A stretch of 64,000 nucleotides of DNA from JBAOHV01 sp037045265 (GTDB lineage: Bacteria > Actinomycetota > Acidimicrobiia > Acidimicrobiales > Microtrichaceae), in NCBI GenBank assembly GCA_037045265.1, contig JBAOHV010000025.1, positions 124,001-188,000 of the forward strand, in the 5' to 3' direction. Shown piece after piece: positions 37,901-47,341 of this stretch. The position numbers and the translations under genes were made by a program. Position 1 is the first letter of the stretch, and each line of letters opens with the position of its first letter. The notes beneath the pieces were generated by a model. The model saw nothing but the letters and a program-made list of their open reading frames with translations. It did not search any database and was not told the DNA's origin.

Positions 37901-39520
37901 GTGCACCGCCTGCCCGACCCGGCCGACGAGCTCTCCGCCCCCGACGACCACCTGTCGACGGACCCCGACGACGGCAAGCCCAGGGAGGCCTGCGGCGTCT
38001 TCGGCGTGTACGCGCCAGGGATGCCGGTGCCCCACCTGGCCTATCTGGGCATCTACGCGCTGCAACACCGGGGGCAGGAGTCGGCGGGAATCGCCACCTC
38101 GGACGGTGACCATCTGACGGTGGTCAAGGACATGGGCCTGGTGTCGAACGTGTTCGACGACAGGACCTTGGCTGCTCTCGACGGTGACCTGGCGATCGGC
38201 CACACCCGCTACTCGACGACCGGTTCGAGCATGTGGAAGAACTCACAGCCGATCTACCGCGACGTCGGCGAGACCCAGTTCGCGCTCGCCCACAACGGCA
38301 ACCTGGTCAACACCGCCGAGCTCGCCGAGGACGCCGGCATGCTGGCCGGAACCGTGTCGAGCGACACCGAGGCGATGGCCGAGCAGATCGCTCTCGCCTG
38401 TGACCGCTTCGACGGCGGCGACGACCTGCTCGAGCGAGCGCTGATGGAGGTCCTGCCCCGATTCGAAGGGGCGTTCTCGCTCACGCTGCTCGACACCCGG
38501 CATCTGATCGGAGTGCGCGATCCACGGGGCTTCCGGCCGCTGTGCCTGGGCAAGCTGGACGCAGGCTGGGTGCTCGCCTCGGAGACTCCTGCGCTCGACA
38601 CCGTCGGTGCGCACTTCGTGCGTGAGCTCGATCCGGGCGAGATGGTGGTGATCGACTCCGACGGAGTCCGGTCGTTGCGACCCTTCGACAACGTCGAGGT
38701 CGACCCCAAGCTCTGCGTGTTCGAGTTCGTCTACTTCGCCCGCCCCGACTCGCAGCTGTACGGGCGCAACGTGCACCAGGCGCGGGTCCGGATGGGGGAG
38801 CAGCTCGCCGGCCAGGCACCGGTCGAGGCCGACATGGTCATGGGCGTTCCGGAATCCGGTCTGCCGGCCGCCGAGGGCTACGCCCGCCGCTCGGGAATCC
38901 CGTTCGGCCACGGTCTGGTCAAGAACCGCTACATCGGACGTACCTTCATCGCTCCGAGCCAGGAGCTCCGCGCTCTCGGCGTCCGGATGAAGCTCAATCC
39001 ACTCCGCGAGAACATCGAGGGCCAGCGGTTGGTGGTCGTCGACGACTCGATCGTGCGCGGAACCACGACCAAGGCGATGGTCGAGATGCTGCGCGCCGCG
39101 GGTGCCGCCGAGGTGCACATGCGCATCTCTTCTCCGCCTTACCGTTGGCCGTGCTTCTACGGCATGGACACGGGTTCGCGGGGTCAGCTGCTCGCGGCGA
39201 ACATGGAGATAGACGAGATACGCAGCTATCTGGACGTCGACACGTTGGCGTACCTGACCCTCGACGGCCTGGTCACGGCGATAGGGGCGCCGGGCGCCGG
39301 TTTCTGCAACGCGTGTCTGACGGGGGAGTACCCGGTGGAGATCACTCCGAGTGCCACGCGTGGTGTGCTCGCTGAGCCCGCAGCGCCGCTGGAGAGTCCC
39401 GGCGAGGTGACCCTGTCGTTGCTCGAGGGGTTCGGCGCTGACGCAGAATCGGCGATGCTTCCCGCTGACCATGCCGCAAGGCAACGCTCCGACGACAACG
39501 AGGACGTGCGCGGTGGGTGA
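37901..39520 (+). CDS. purF: Amidophosphoribosyltransferase
   Basis: PurF makes phosphoribosylamine from PRPP and glutamine, the committed step of purine synthesis. After a 36-residue lead that is probably a cleaved propeptide, EACGVFGVYAPGMP holds the catalytic Cys. YALQHRGQESAGIATSDGD, IGHTRYSTTGSS and LAHNGNLVNT belong to the glutaminase half. The PRPP loop is RLVVVDDSIVRGTTTKAMV. Cysteines in PKLCVFEFVYFARPDS, YRWPCFYGMD and FCNACLTGEYPV match the 4Fe-4S ligands of the Bacillus-type enzyme. 539 residues from GTG 37901; ATG 37883 would add six. Neither start has a clear ribosome site. Its stop overlaps purM. Confidence 0.96.
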   Translation: MHRLPDPADELSAPDDHLSTDPDDGKPREACGVFGVYAPGMPVPHLAYLGIYALQHRGQESAGIATSDGDHLTVVKDMGLVSNVFDDRTLAALDGDLAIGHTRYSTTGSSMWKNSQPIYRDVGETQFALAHNGNLVNTAELAEDAGMLAGTVSSDTEAMAEQIALACDRFDGGDDLLERALMEVLPRFEGAFSLTLLDTRHLIGVRDPRGFRPLCLGKLDAGWVLASETPALDTVGAHFVRELDPGEMVVIDSDGVRSLRPFDNVEVDPKLCVFEFVYFARPDSQLYGRNVHQARVRMGEQLAGQAPVEADMVMGVPESGLPAAEGYARRSGIPFGHGLVKNRYIGRTFIAPSQELRALGVRMKLNPLRENIEGQRLVVVDDSIVRGTTTKAMVEMLRAAGAAEVHMRISSPPYRWPCFYGMDTGSRGQLLAANMEIDEIRSYLDVDTLAYLTLDGLVTAIGAPGAGFCNACLTGEYPVEITPSATRGVLAEPAAPLESPGEVTLSLLEGFGADAESAMLPADHAARQRSDDNEDVRGG

Positions 39521-40550
39521 GACCTACGAAGCTGCCGGCGTCTCCATCGGCGCCGGGGAGGCGGCCGTCGACGCCATCAAGGCCGAGGTCCGCTCGACCT
39601 TCAGGCCCGAGGTCATCGGTGATATCGGTGGGTTCGGCGGCTTGTTCCGCTTCGACCAGTCGAAGTACTCCGACCCCGTGCTCGTGTCGTCGACCGATGG
39701 CGTTGGGACCAAGGCGAACGTCGCCACCGCGGTGGGGCGCTTCGATTCGATCGGACTCGATCTCGTCGCCATGTGCGTCGACGACCTGGTCTGCACCGGT
39801 GCCGAACCGCTGTTCTTCCTCGACTACATCTCGGTAGGTCATCTGGATCCTGCGCACGCGAAGCAGCTTGTGGCCGGTGTCGCCGAGGGCTGTCGCCAGG
39901 CCGGCTGTGCGTTGATCGGCGGTGAGATGGCCGAGCACCCCGGGATGATGCAGCCGGGCGAGTTCGACCTGGTCGGCTTCGCTGTCGGTGTGGTCGACCG
40001 CGGGCGAATGATCACCGGCGAGAACGTGACACCGGGCGACGTGCTGATCGGTCTGCCGTCGCCGGGTCTGCGCTCCAACGGCTACTCGCTGGCCCGCCGT
40101 CTGATGTTCGACGTAGCCGGCCGAGCTGTGGGCGACCCGGCGTGGGACGGTGCCGACGCGCCGACCGTGGGCGACGAGCTGCTGGTCCCGTCGGTGATCT
40201 ACGCGCCTGCGATCCGTTCGCTGCTGCAGGCCGTCGATGTGCACTCGATCGCCCACATCACAGGTGGTGGGTTGCCCGGCAACCTCAACCGCGTGCTCGG
40301 CGAGCACAGCGATGCGATGGTGGAGCCCGGATCGTGGGAATGGCCCCGTATCTTCACCGAGCTGCAGCGAATCGGCGACGTCGACGTCGCCGAGATGCGC
40401 AAGGTCTTCAACCTTGGTGTGGGGATGGTCGCGGTGGTGCCACCGGAAGCGGCCGACACCGCCGTGACGGCGCTGGCCGGTGCCGGAGTGCAGGCCCGCC
40501 GCATCGGCGAAGTCGTGGCTGGCAGCGGTGTCGTTCGCTTCGCCGACTGA
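39513..40550 (+). CDS. purM: AIR synthetase
   Basis: PurM closes the imidazole ring, turning FGAM into AIR. It reads GETYEAAGVSIGAGEAAVDA, then GGFGGLFRFDQSKYSDPVLV and SSTDGVGTKANVATAVGRFD, which is the ATP-binding family signature. CVDDLVCTGAEPLFFLDYIS, LIGGEMAEHPGMMQPGEFDL and AHITGGGLPGNLNRVLGEHS follow. 345 residues from GTG 39513, which overlaps the purF stop by 8 bases and has GAGGAC upstream. ATG 39471 would add 14 residues and overlap purF by 50 bases. Last gene of the purine cluster. Confidence 0.95.
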   Translation: MGETYEAAGVSIGAGEAAVDAIKAEVRSTFRPEVIGDIGGFGGLFRFDQSKYSDPVLVSSTDGVGTKANVATAVGRFDSIGLDLVAMCVDDLVCTGAEPLFFLDYISVGHLDPAHAKQLVAGVAEGCRQAGCALIGGEMAEHPGMMQPGEFDLVGFAVGVVDRGRMITGENVTPGDVLIGLPSPGLRSNGYSLARRLMFDVAGRAVGDPAWDGADAPTVGDELLVPSVIYAPAIRSLLQAVDVHSIAHITGGGLPGNLNRVLGEHSDAMVEPGSWEWPRIFTELQRIGDVDVAEMRKVFNLGVGMVAVVPPEAADTAVTALAGAGVQARRIGEVVAGSGVVRFAD

Positions 40551-40606
40551 TCAGCTGTCGGGCGGACCGGGGCCGGGTGACCCAGCGGGGTGACAGGAGG
40601 ATCTCC

Positions 40607-41756
40607 ATGTCGGAGCAGGTCGGTACCGGTTCGTTCCGAACGCCGCGGGCACACGGGTCGCTGAGCTCGTGGGATGACTACCCCGTGCACCAGAGCGCGG
40701 AGACAGTCCGTCACGCCTCCACCAGCGACCGCAACTTCTACGACCGCTACTACTTCAACTGCCACCACAACGACGGCGACGCGATGGCCATCTTCGGCTA
40801 CGGGCAGTACCCGAACCTGGCCGTCGCGGACAGCGTTCATGGTGGTCACCATGGGTACGTCGCACCGCGTGGTCCGCGCATCGCGCGAGCTCGGCGACCG
40901 GATGGACACCTCGGTCGGCCCGATCCGGGTCGAGGTGATCCGCCCACTCGAGGAGCTGCGCTTCGTCGTCGAGCCCAACGAGCACGGGGTGTCGGCCGAC
41001 CTCACCTGGGTCGGCAGCGTGCCGGCTTTCGAGGAGCCCCGTCAGCACATCCGCAAGCACGGCCGCGTGCTGTTCGACACGATGCGGCTCGCGCAGACCG
41101 GCAAGTGGGCGGGCACCATCACGTCGGGTGCCACCACCTTCGAGGTGACACCCGACAGCTGGTGGGGTACCCGCGACCGCAGTTGGGGAGTGCGTCCCGT
41201 CGGTGAGGAGGAGCCAGCGGGCATCCGCACCGAAGGGCAGATGGTCGGCATGTGGAACTACGCGCCGATGCAGTTCCAGGACCACTCGATCCTCTACATG
41301 GTGAACGAGCGAACCGATGGCACCCGCGACATCGAGGAGGCGACGCGGATCTGGAACGATCCGGACCGCCCGATCGAGTACCTGGGCCATCCCGAGCACG
41401 ACGCGGTGGTCACTCCCGGCACCCGTCGCATCGAGTCGTCGGTGCTGCGCTTCCCCGAAGCACCGGGTGGTCCCCTGGAGATAGCGGTAATGCCGCTGCT
41501 CGACTGCTGGCTGATGGTCGGCACCGGCTACGGCATCGAGGCGGACTGGCGCTTCGGCATGTACCAGGGCCCGCTGGTCGTCCAGGGTGTCGACGTGGAC
41601 TACGTGCGCGACGAGGAGCGGCTCTTCGGTCTGGTCGATCAGGTGGCCCGCTTCGAGCAGTCAGACGGATCGGTCGGCTACGGCCTGCACGAGTACTTCT
41701 TCATCGGCGACTACGAGCGTTACGGCCTTCTCGGGTGGGAGCCAGCGCCCGGGTGA
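40607..41756 (+). CDS. Conserved hypothetical protein, possibly lipocalin/AttH-like (one frame break)
   Basis: The repaired protein has about 382 residues. It is rich in beta-type stretches and aromatic residues: SSWDDYPVHQSAETVRHAST, YDRYYFNCHHNDGDAMAIFG, ARTGKWAG-like AQTGKWAGTITSGATTFEVT, and SWWGTRDRSWGVRPVGEEEP. The last resembles the SWGxRDRSWGxRP signature of large AttH/CrtC-like actinobacterial proteins thought to have paired lipocalin barrels. An extra A near 40832 breaks the frame. It has a strong Shine-Dalgarno (ACAGGAGG) before ATG 40607 and no signal peptide, so it is probably cytosolic and well translated. The function is unknown; the AttH link is a guess from pattern. Confidence 0.65.
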
Positions 41757-41815
41757 CTCCCGTTCACGGGGCCGCTTCGTGGCGGAAGGTAGCGGAGGGT
41801 TACCCTTGACCCGCT

Positions 41816-43219
41816 ATGGCTGACACCCCCACCCCTGCATACTCCGTGCGAATCCGCGTCCGGATGGTCAACGCTCCGGGCATGCTCGGCCGGCTCGCGA
41901 ACGCGATCGGCGAGGTGGGGGGCAACATCTCGGGCCTGCGTGGATTCGAGGTGAAGACCGCCTCGCTCGACGAGGACATCGTCGTGAACTGCACGGGTGT
42001 GGCCCACCAGGAGCAGGTGCGCAGCGCGGTCGAGGGCATCGACGGCATCGAGATCCTCGAGTTCGAGGACCGCACGTTCCACATGCACGAGGGCGGCAAG
42101 ATCGAGGTTCTACCGCTCGCCCCGGTGCGTGACATCGAGGACCTGTCCATGGCGTACACGCCCGGTGTGGCGCGTGTGTGCATGGAGATCAACAAGAACC
42201 CGGAGACGGCGCACCGCTACACGATCAAACGCAACACCGTCGCCATCGTCTCGGACGGGACGGCGGTCCTCGGCCTGGGGGACATCGGTCCTGAAGCGGC
42301 CATGCCGGTCATGGAGGGCAAGGCCCTGCTCTTCAAGCACTTCGCCGGGGTCGACGGCTTTCCCATCTGTCTGGACACGAAGGACCCCGAGGAGATCATC
42401 GAGACGGTCAAGCGGATCGCTCCTACCTTCGGCGGGATCAACCTCGAGGACATCGCCGCGCCGGGGGCGTTCGACATAGAGGAGCGCCTGGTCGACGAGC
42501 TCGACATCCCGGTGTTCCACGACGACCAGCACGGAACCGCGATCGTGACGCTCGCCGCGCTCGAGAACGCACTCAAGATCGTCGACAAGCAGATGGGCGA
42601 CATCAAGGTCGTCGTCGCGGGCGTCGGAGCAGCAGGTGTGGCCGTGTCCAAGATCCTGATGAACGCGGGGGTCCGCAACGTCGTCGGCTGCGACCGCCAG
42701 GGTGCTGTGCACACCGGCCGGGAAGGGCTGAACAAGTCCAAGCAGTGGTTCGCCGAGAACACCAACCCCGACGGACTCTCCGGGTCGATCTCTCAGGTCA
42801 TGCCCGGCGCGGACGTGTTCATCGGGCTGTCCGGTCCGGACCTGATCACCCGTGACGACGTGCTGGCGATGGCGACAGATCCGATCGTGTTCGCCATGGC
42901 GAACCCCGACCCGGAGATCCGTCCGGAGCTGATCGGGGACGTCGCCGCGGTCATAGCGACAGGCCGGTCGGACTTCCCGAACCAGATCAACAACGTGCTG
43001 GCCTTTCCCGGGGTGTTCCGCGGAGCGCTCGACGCCGGCGCCAAGAAGATCACCGAGAACATGAAGGTTGCAGCCGCCGGAGCGATCGCCGAGGCGGTCC
43101 GCCCGGAGGACCTGCGTGCCGACAACATCATCCCCTCGGTGTTCGACCCCGAGGTCGTGATCTCGGTCGCACGCGCATGCGCCGAGGCCGCCCGCGCCGA
43201 CGGCGTCTGCCGCCACTGA
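41816..43219 (+). CDS. Malic enzyme with N-terminal ACT domain
   Basis: This enzyme oxidatively decarboxylates malate to pyruvate with NAD(P). Residues 1-85 are an ACT regulatory domain (VRIRVRMVNAPGMLGRLANA, GEVGGNISGLRGFEVKT). The catalytic part has SMAYTPGVARVCMEINKNPE, TIKRNTVAIVSDGTAVLGLG and FPICLDTKDPEEIIETVKRI. NLEDIAAPGAFDIEERL follows, then PVFHDDQHGTAIVTLAALEN with the metal ligands. The NAD fold reads VVVAGVGAAGVAVSKILMNA. 467 residues, intact. The ACT domain suggests amino-acid or similar allosteric control. ATG 41816 lacks a clear ribosome site; TACCCT at 41801-41806 may be a -10 box. It has no evident operon partner. Confidence 0.92.
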   Translation: MADTPTPAYSVRIRVRMVNAPGMLGRLANAIGEVGGNISGLRGFEVKTASLDEDIVVNCTGVAHQEQVRSAVEGIDGIEILEFEDRTFHMHEGGKIEVLPLAPVRDIEDLSMAYTPGVARVCMEINKNPETAHRYTIKRNTVAIVSDGTAVLGLGDIGPEAAMPVMEGKALLFKHFAGVDGFPICLDTKDPEEIIETVKRIAPTFGGINLEDIAAPGAFDIEERLVDELDIPVFHDDQHGTAIVTLAALENALKIVDKQMGDIKVVVAGVGAAGVAVSKILMNAGVRNVVGCDRQGAVHTGREGLNKSKQWFAENTNPDGLSGSISQVMPGADVFIGLSGPDLITRDDVLAMATDPIVFAMANPDPEIRPELIGDVAAVIATGRSDFPNQINNVLAFPGVFRGALDAGAKKITENMKVAAAGAIAEAVRPEDLRADNIIPSVFDPEVVISVARACAEAARADGVCRH

Positions 43220-43245
43220 TCCGGAGGACAACTGGCTCCGGTACC

Positions 43246-45060
43246 ATGTCGCCGGTGACGACGGGGGTGGGCGACGCGCCGGTAGTGCTCGAGAGTCGCG
43301 ATCGGCGTCTGACCGACTCGCTCGACCGCCTGATCGGCGGCCGGTGGCGTGCGGCCGAGGCCGCGCTCTACGTGCTTGCAGCGATTGCCGCGTGGGTGGT
43401 CCGCTTCGTTCAGGACGACGCGTTCATCACCTATCGCTACGCCCGCAACCTCGCCCGCGGGCAGGGGTTGGTGTTCAACGAGGGCGAACGGGTCGAGGGT
43501 TACACGAACTTCCTGTGGACAGTCATGCACTGGCTTCCCGAACGTCTCGGGTGGTCGACGCCGGTTTTCAGCCAGGTCGTCGGAATCGTGGTCATGGTCG
43601 CCGCGGTGGCGGTCACCCTGCGACTGGCGCGTCGGCTGTTCGGCTCGGAGTCCTTCGCCTTCCTGGTCGCGTTGACCCTGCTGGCGAACATGAGCTTCCT
43701 GGCCTACGCCACGGGTGGGCTGGAGACGATGCAGCAGACCCTGCTCGTCACGTCGGTGGCTGCCCTGCTGTTGCCGGTCACCGCCACGCCGCGACCTGCT
43801 GAGACCGCCAGACGTGTCGGTGCCGGGCTCTGCGCAGGCCTTGCGATCCTGACCCGGATGGACTCGGCGGTGCTCATCACGGTCTGGGTCCTGGCCTACC
43901 TGGTCGCTCAGTGGCGCAGGTCCCGCGGAGCCGGGAACAGCGTCTCGACCACCTTCGTCGCTGCGGTCCAGATAGCCGGACCCGCGGCTCTGCTTCTCCT
44001 TCCGTGGTTCATCTGGAAGCTCTCCTACTACGGCAACCTGCTTCCCAACACCTTCTACGCCAAGTCCGCCGGCAACCCGGTCGTGCCGCTGCTGTATGGC
44101 CTGTTGTACCTGGCGGTCTTCTTCTTCTCGTACGCGGCCTTCCTGCTGATCCCCCGGTTCCTCCGGTTGCGCCACGAGCTGTTCTCGGTGCCCGGCGCGC
44201 ACCAGGTGCTCGCCGTGGTTCCCGTCTGGTGCATCTACATCTGCCTAGTCGGCGGTGACTTCATGGAGTTCCGCTTCATGGTCCCGATCATGCCGGTGCT
44301 CGCCATGGTCGCCGCTTTCCTGATCAACAGCTATCGCCGGACGTCGCTGCAGGTGCTGCTGGTGGGGACCCTGCTGGTCGTCTCGGCCGCGCACCGGCCG
44401 ATGCCGACGCTCATCCCGTACCCCGTTCTGACCTTCACCGAGCTGAGCCACTGGCCCAACGAATCGACAACCAGCTGGAAGGGGAAGGGCGAGTTCCTCG
44501 CCGAGCAGTTCCCCGGCGGTCCCGACGTCGAGGGGCAGCCCAAGTTGGCGGTCGCCCCACTCGGGGTGCTGCCCTACTTCGCAGATCTCCCGACTGTGGA
44601 CATGCTCGGCCTCACCGATCCGGTCACGGCGCGGACCGGCTACGCGATCGAGCCCTACTACCCGGGGCACGTTCGAATGGCTCGTGTCGAGCATCTGGTA
44701 GATCAGGGAGTCAACCTGGTCCTGGCCCAGCCCGGCTCGACCGCCCCGGAACCCGGGCGAGAGGCGTACCGCCTGAGCGAGCTCACGTTCCTGTACCCGA
44801 GCGTCGACCTGCGAGCGTTGCCGGACGAGGCTCAGGTGATCGAGATCCCCCAGATCGACGGCAAGGTCTGGCTGGTCATCTACCTGACCCCCAACGACAA
44901 GGTCGACGCGGCCATCGATCAGAACGGGTGGAACACCTATCCGATCGAGCGCACGTGCGTGGCAGAGGACATGGACGTGGTCGAAGGCTCAGGCCCTCTT
45001 GTCGACTTCGCGAACCGCATGTCCCGAATGGTGGGAGAACGGACCTGCCCGTCTGCCTGA
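43246..45060 (+). CDS. Polytopic membrane glycosyltransferase, AftB-like
   Basis: The 604-residue protein has about nine to ten membrane helices in its first 420 residues and a soluble, external C-terminal part. The first loop holds the acidic motif RFVQDDAFITYRYARNLARG, followed by QGLVFNEGERVEGYTNFLWT. This is the pattern of AftB, the mycobacterial enzyme that adds terminal beta-1,2-arabinofuranose from decaprenylphosphoryl arabinose, and of related GT-C enzymes. The C-terminal region has ADLPTVDMLGLTDPVTARTG, typical of the family. Substrate is inferred. Together with the DprE2-like enzyme at 27307 it hints at an arabinan. ATG 43246 is the start. It converges with the acyltransferase. Confidence 0.75.
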   Translation: MSPVTTGVGDAPVVLESRDRRLTDSLDRLIGGRWRAAEAALYVLAAIAAWVVRFVQDDAFITYRYARNLARGQGLVFNEGERVEGYTNFLWTVMHWLPERLGWSTPVFSQVVGIVVMVAAVAVTLRLARRLFGSESFAFLVALTLLANMSFLAYATGGLETMQQTLLVTSVAALLLPVTATPRPAETARRVGAGLCAGLAILTRMDSAVLITVWVLAYLVAQWRRSRGAGNSVSTTFVAAVQIAGPAALLLLPWFIWKLSYYGNLLPNTFYAKSAGNPVVPLLYGLLYLAVFFFSYAAFLLIPRFLRLRHELFSVPGAHQVLAVVPVWCIYICLVGGDFMEFRFMVPIMPVLAMVAAFLINSYRRTSLQVLLVGTLLVVSAAHRPMPTLIPYPVLTFTELSHWPNESTTSWKGKGEFLAEQFPGGPDVEGQPKLAVAPLGVLPYFADLPTVDMLGLTDPVTARTGYAIEPYYPGHVRMARVEHLVDQGVNLVLAQPGSTAPEPGREAYRLSELTFLYPSVDLRALPDEAQVIEIPQIDGKVWLVIYLTPNDKVDAAIDQNGWNTYPIERTCVAEDMDVVEGSGPLVDFANRMSRMVGERTCPSA

Positions 45061-45099
45061 GAGGTTGCCGGGCCGGGCGCGCAATTGGCTGTGGACCGG

Positions 45100-46383
45100 T
45101 CAGTGGGGTCGACCGGAGTCGCCCGAGGCGCCCGGGGCAGCGAGCCTGGTCTTGAATCGCATCGCCGGCTTCTCCACCAGCCGGTGAGCGAGCTCGGTCG
45201 ACACGGCCAACAGCGGCAGGTACATGAGCAGAGCCAGTCCTTCTGACTTGCGGCCGACGGTCTCGACGAGCAGGACGCCGAGGGGGACGTGGATCAGGTA
45301 GATCGCGTAGCTCCTTACGCCCATGAAGGCGAAGAGCTTGAACGACAGGATCCGTGCGGCCCAATGATCGGGGCAGCGCACGAACGTCAGGACCATCACC
45401 GCCACGCACGCCGAGACGAGGGTGAAGCCGTACTCGCCCCAGTAGAGACCGTCGTGAAGAGAGCCGCCCTCGGGTACGAGGAATGGAACGTAGAGGCCGA
45501 GCGGTTTGGCGATGAACATCCCGGACGCGACGACCAGGGAGCAGACGACGACCGCGGCAGTCGCCCCGCGTCGCCACCAACGCTCGACCCCCGGTGACCA
45601 GTTGGCGGGCATCCGGGCGTTCACGAACGCGAGCACCACGCCGAGCAGCAAGGCGTCGGGCCGCTGGTACCAGGCGAAGCGGGGTCCGACGTGGCCACCG
45701 AGACGTGCCAGGCCGATGGCGACCCAGGCGGTGGTGAACGCGATGAGTAGCGGCGTCACCCAGCGTCGTCTTATGACCACGATCACGACGAGCACACCGA
45801 AGAGGTAGAAGTGCTCCTCGACGGTCAACGACCAGAGCTGGATCAGCGGACGCACGGGTGCTGGGCCGCCGCCCACCAACTCGTGGTGGACAGGATGCAC
45901 CACGTGGTACATGTAGGTCCCGCCGGCGAGCACGTCGGAGATCGCCTGGTCGAGCAGGTCCCGCTCGTCGAAGATCAGGTGCACGGCCAGGAACGCGAGC
46001 AGCGTCAGGACCAGCACCGTGTACATGAGCGGGAACAGACGCAGCACACGACGTGAGTAGAACTGCTTGAGGTTCACCCGGCCCGAGCGGCGGTCCTCCT
46101 CGAGCAGCAGCGTGGTGATGAGGAAGCCGCTGACCACGAAGAACATGTCGACCGTCGCCGCGAAGCTGGCGAACGGCACGAACGCCGCGTGGGTGAGCAC
46201 GACGAGCATCACCCCCAGCCCGCGCATGCCGTCGAGTGGCGGCGCATAGCCGAGCTTGTCCGCGTTCGAGACGAACCGCGTCGCTGCCTGACCCGGTCCA
46301 TTGGGGGCGGCCCCGGCGTCGATGTCTTCCCCCACCATTGATCCCCCGGGTCGTGTCGGCCCAGATGATGATGGCTGGGTCAC
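45100..46383 (-). CDS. Acyltransferase 3 family membrane protein
   Basis: The 427-residue protein is an integral membrane O-acyltransferase of the OafA/NodX type. It reads YAPPLDGMRGLGVMLVVLTH (family motif with the conserved Arg and His), then VDMFFVVSGFLITTLLLEED and LKQFYSRRVLRLFPLMYTVL with the Arg pair. LIQLWSLTVEEHFYLFGVLV carries the Glu motif. About ten membrane helices are seen; ATG 46383 gives a 45-residue cytosolic lead, and a start at 46338 is also possible. It probably acetylates or succinylates an extracellular sugar. It is alone on this strand, converging with the AftB-like gene. Confidence 0.85.
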   Translation of the reverse strand: MTQPSSSGPTRPGGSMVGEDIDAGAAPNGPGQAATRFVSNADKLGYAPPLDGMRGLGVMLVVLTHAAFVPFASFAATVDMFFVVSGFLITTLLLEEDRRSGRVNLKQFYSRRVLRLFPLMYTVLVLTLLAFLAVHLIFDERDLLDQAISDVLAGGTYMYHVVHPVHHELVGGGPAPVRPLIQLWSLTVEEHFYLFGVLVVIVVIRRRWVTPLLIAFTTAWVAIGLARLGGHVGPRFAWYQRPDALLLGVVLAFVNARMPANWSPGVERWWRRGATAAVVVCSLVVASGMFIAKPLGLYVPFLVPEGGSLHDGLYWGEYGFTLVSACVAVMVLTFVRCPDHWAARILSFKLFAFMGVRSYAIYLIHVPLGVLLVETVGRKSEGLALLMYLPLLAVSTELAHRLVEKPAMRFKTRLAAPGASGDSGRPH

Positions 46384-46446
46384 GTTGATGCAACCGACCG
46401 GCCGGCACGGCTGGCCTGAGACGGAAGCGCGATCGAAGGACGCAGA

Positions 46447-47151
46447 TCAGCTGAGCAGCAGTTCGCCGGCGACATAGCTGACTGCCAGGGTCAGCAGGCC
46501 GACGATGATGGTGCGGGCCAGCACGCGGCGCGAGACCATGCGCCCCGCTCGGGCTGCAACCACGGACGACAGCGCGAGTGACACGACCACCGCCGCAAGG
46601 ATCGCTCTGGTCTCGATCGCTACGGGGGCGAAGTACGTGATCAGCAGCGGCACCGCAGCACCGACCATGTAGGCGAGTCCGGCGCCGAGCGCGAACCAGA
46701 TCGGGTAGCTGGCGGGCAGCGGCTCGGTGAATCCGTACTCCCACTCGAGCTGCGCTGACAGGGCGTCCTTGGCGCTCAGCTGCCTGGCCACCTGTTCTGC
46801 CAGGTCCGGGGAGAGACCCTTGGCCTCCCAATAGCGGGCCAGCTCATCGATCTCACCTTCAGGATCGCGGTCAAGATCCGCTCGTTCGTGTTCCATCGCC
46901 AGAAGCTGGGCGTCTCGTTCCGAAGCGTTCTCGGCCCATGAAGCTCCGCCGACGGCCAGAGCGCCAGCGATGAGCGCCGCGGCTGCAGTGAACACCAGGA
47001 TCCGTTCCGACACCCCGGCCCCGGCGAAGCCCTGGAGCAGACCGGCGGTGGCGATGATGCCGTCGTTCGTCTCGATGGTCCACGAACGACGAGTCGCCGG
47101 GTCGCTGAACGGCATGCGAATGCCGGCCCAGATGGATGTACGGGCAGTCAC
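46447..47151 (-). CDS. VIT-family (CCC1-like) iron/manganese transporter
   Basis: The 234-residue protein has five membrane helices. The first reads SWTIETNDGIIATAGLLQGF, close to the family motif xNDGxxxxAGLxxG, followed by LIAGALAVGGASWAENASER. A cytosolic, charged region (LAMEHERADLDRDPEGEIDE, LARYWEAKGLSPDLAEQVAR) holds the Glu-rich metal-binding module seen in VIT1. YMVGAAVPLLITYFAPVAIE is a later helix. It probably exports Fe2+ or Mn2+. GTG 47151 is chosen over TTG 47160. Its upstream region contains the tRNA-Phe terminator hairpin, so transcription from the tRNA cluster could read into it. Confidence 0.8.
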   Translation of the reverse strand: MTARTSIWAGIRMPFSDPATRRSWTIETNDGIIATAGLLQGFAGAGVSERILVFTAAAALIAGALAVGGASWAENASERDAQLLAMEHERADLDRDPEGEIDELARYWEAKGLSPDLAEQVARQLSAKDALSAQLEWEYGFTEPLPASYPIWFALGAGLAYMVGAAVPLLITYFAPVAIETRAILAAVVVSLALSSVVAARAGRMVSRRVLARTIIVGLLTLAVSYVAGELLLS

Positions 47152-47167
47152 AGGACCCAATTGTGGC

Positions 47168-47190
47168 CCCGGCCCCCGCTGGGGGCCGGG
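47168..47190 (-). terminator. Perfect 10-bp GC hairpin after tRNA-Phe
   Basis: CCCGGCCCCC (47168-47177), loop GCT, and GGGGGCCGGG (47181-47190) form an uninterrupted 10-bp stem. On the minus strand it begins 4 bases after the encoded CCA of tRNA-Phe and ends 17 bases before the transporter start. There is no T-tract. It probably ends tRNA transcription and may limit read-through into the transporter gene. Confidence 0.7.
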
Positions 47191-47194
47191 ACGG

Positions 47195-47270
47195 TGGTGG
47201 TCGGGACCGGCGTCGATCCGGTGACCTTCCGCTTTTCAGGCGGACGCTCTGCCAACTGAGCTACCCGACC
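47195..47270 (-). tRNA. tRNA-Phe (anticodon GAA)
   Basis: The acceptor GGTCGGG pairs with CCCGACC. The D-arm reads TAGCTCAGTTGGCAGAG, the anticodon stem TCCGC/GCGGA encloses CTGAAAA (anticodon GAA), and discriminator A is followed by an encoded CCA. It is the third gene of a Glu-Asp-Phe cluster, the usual actinobacterial order. Confidence 0.93.
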
Positions 47271-47341
47271 GGGTCGATGGCTGGGCGGCTGACCGATCCC
47301 GAGCCTCGATTCCGGCCCCGGGTCCTGAACCCGGGGTGTGA

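Noticed and set aside
36269..38203. Open frame of 644 codons on the minus strand
   Set aside because: It crosses the lipoprotein, gluQ and purF genes on the other strand and has the same mirror composition.
44876..46831. Open frame of 651 codons on the minus strand
   Set aside because: It overlaps the acyltransferase in another frame; the acyltransferase frame has the family motifs and this one does not.
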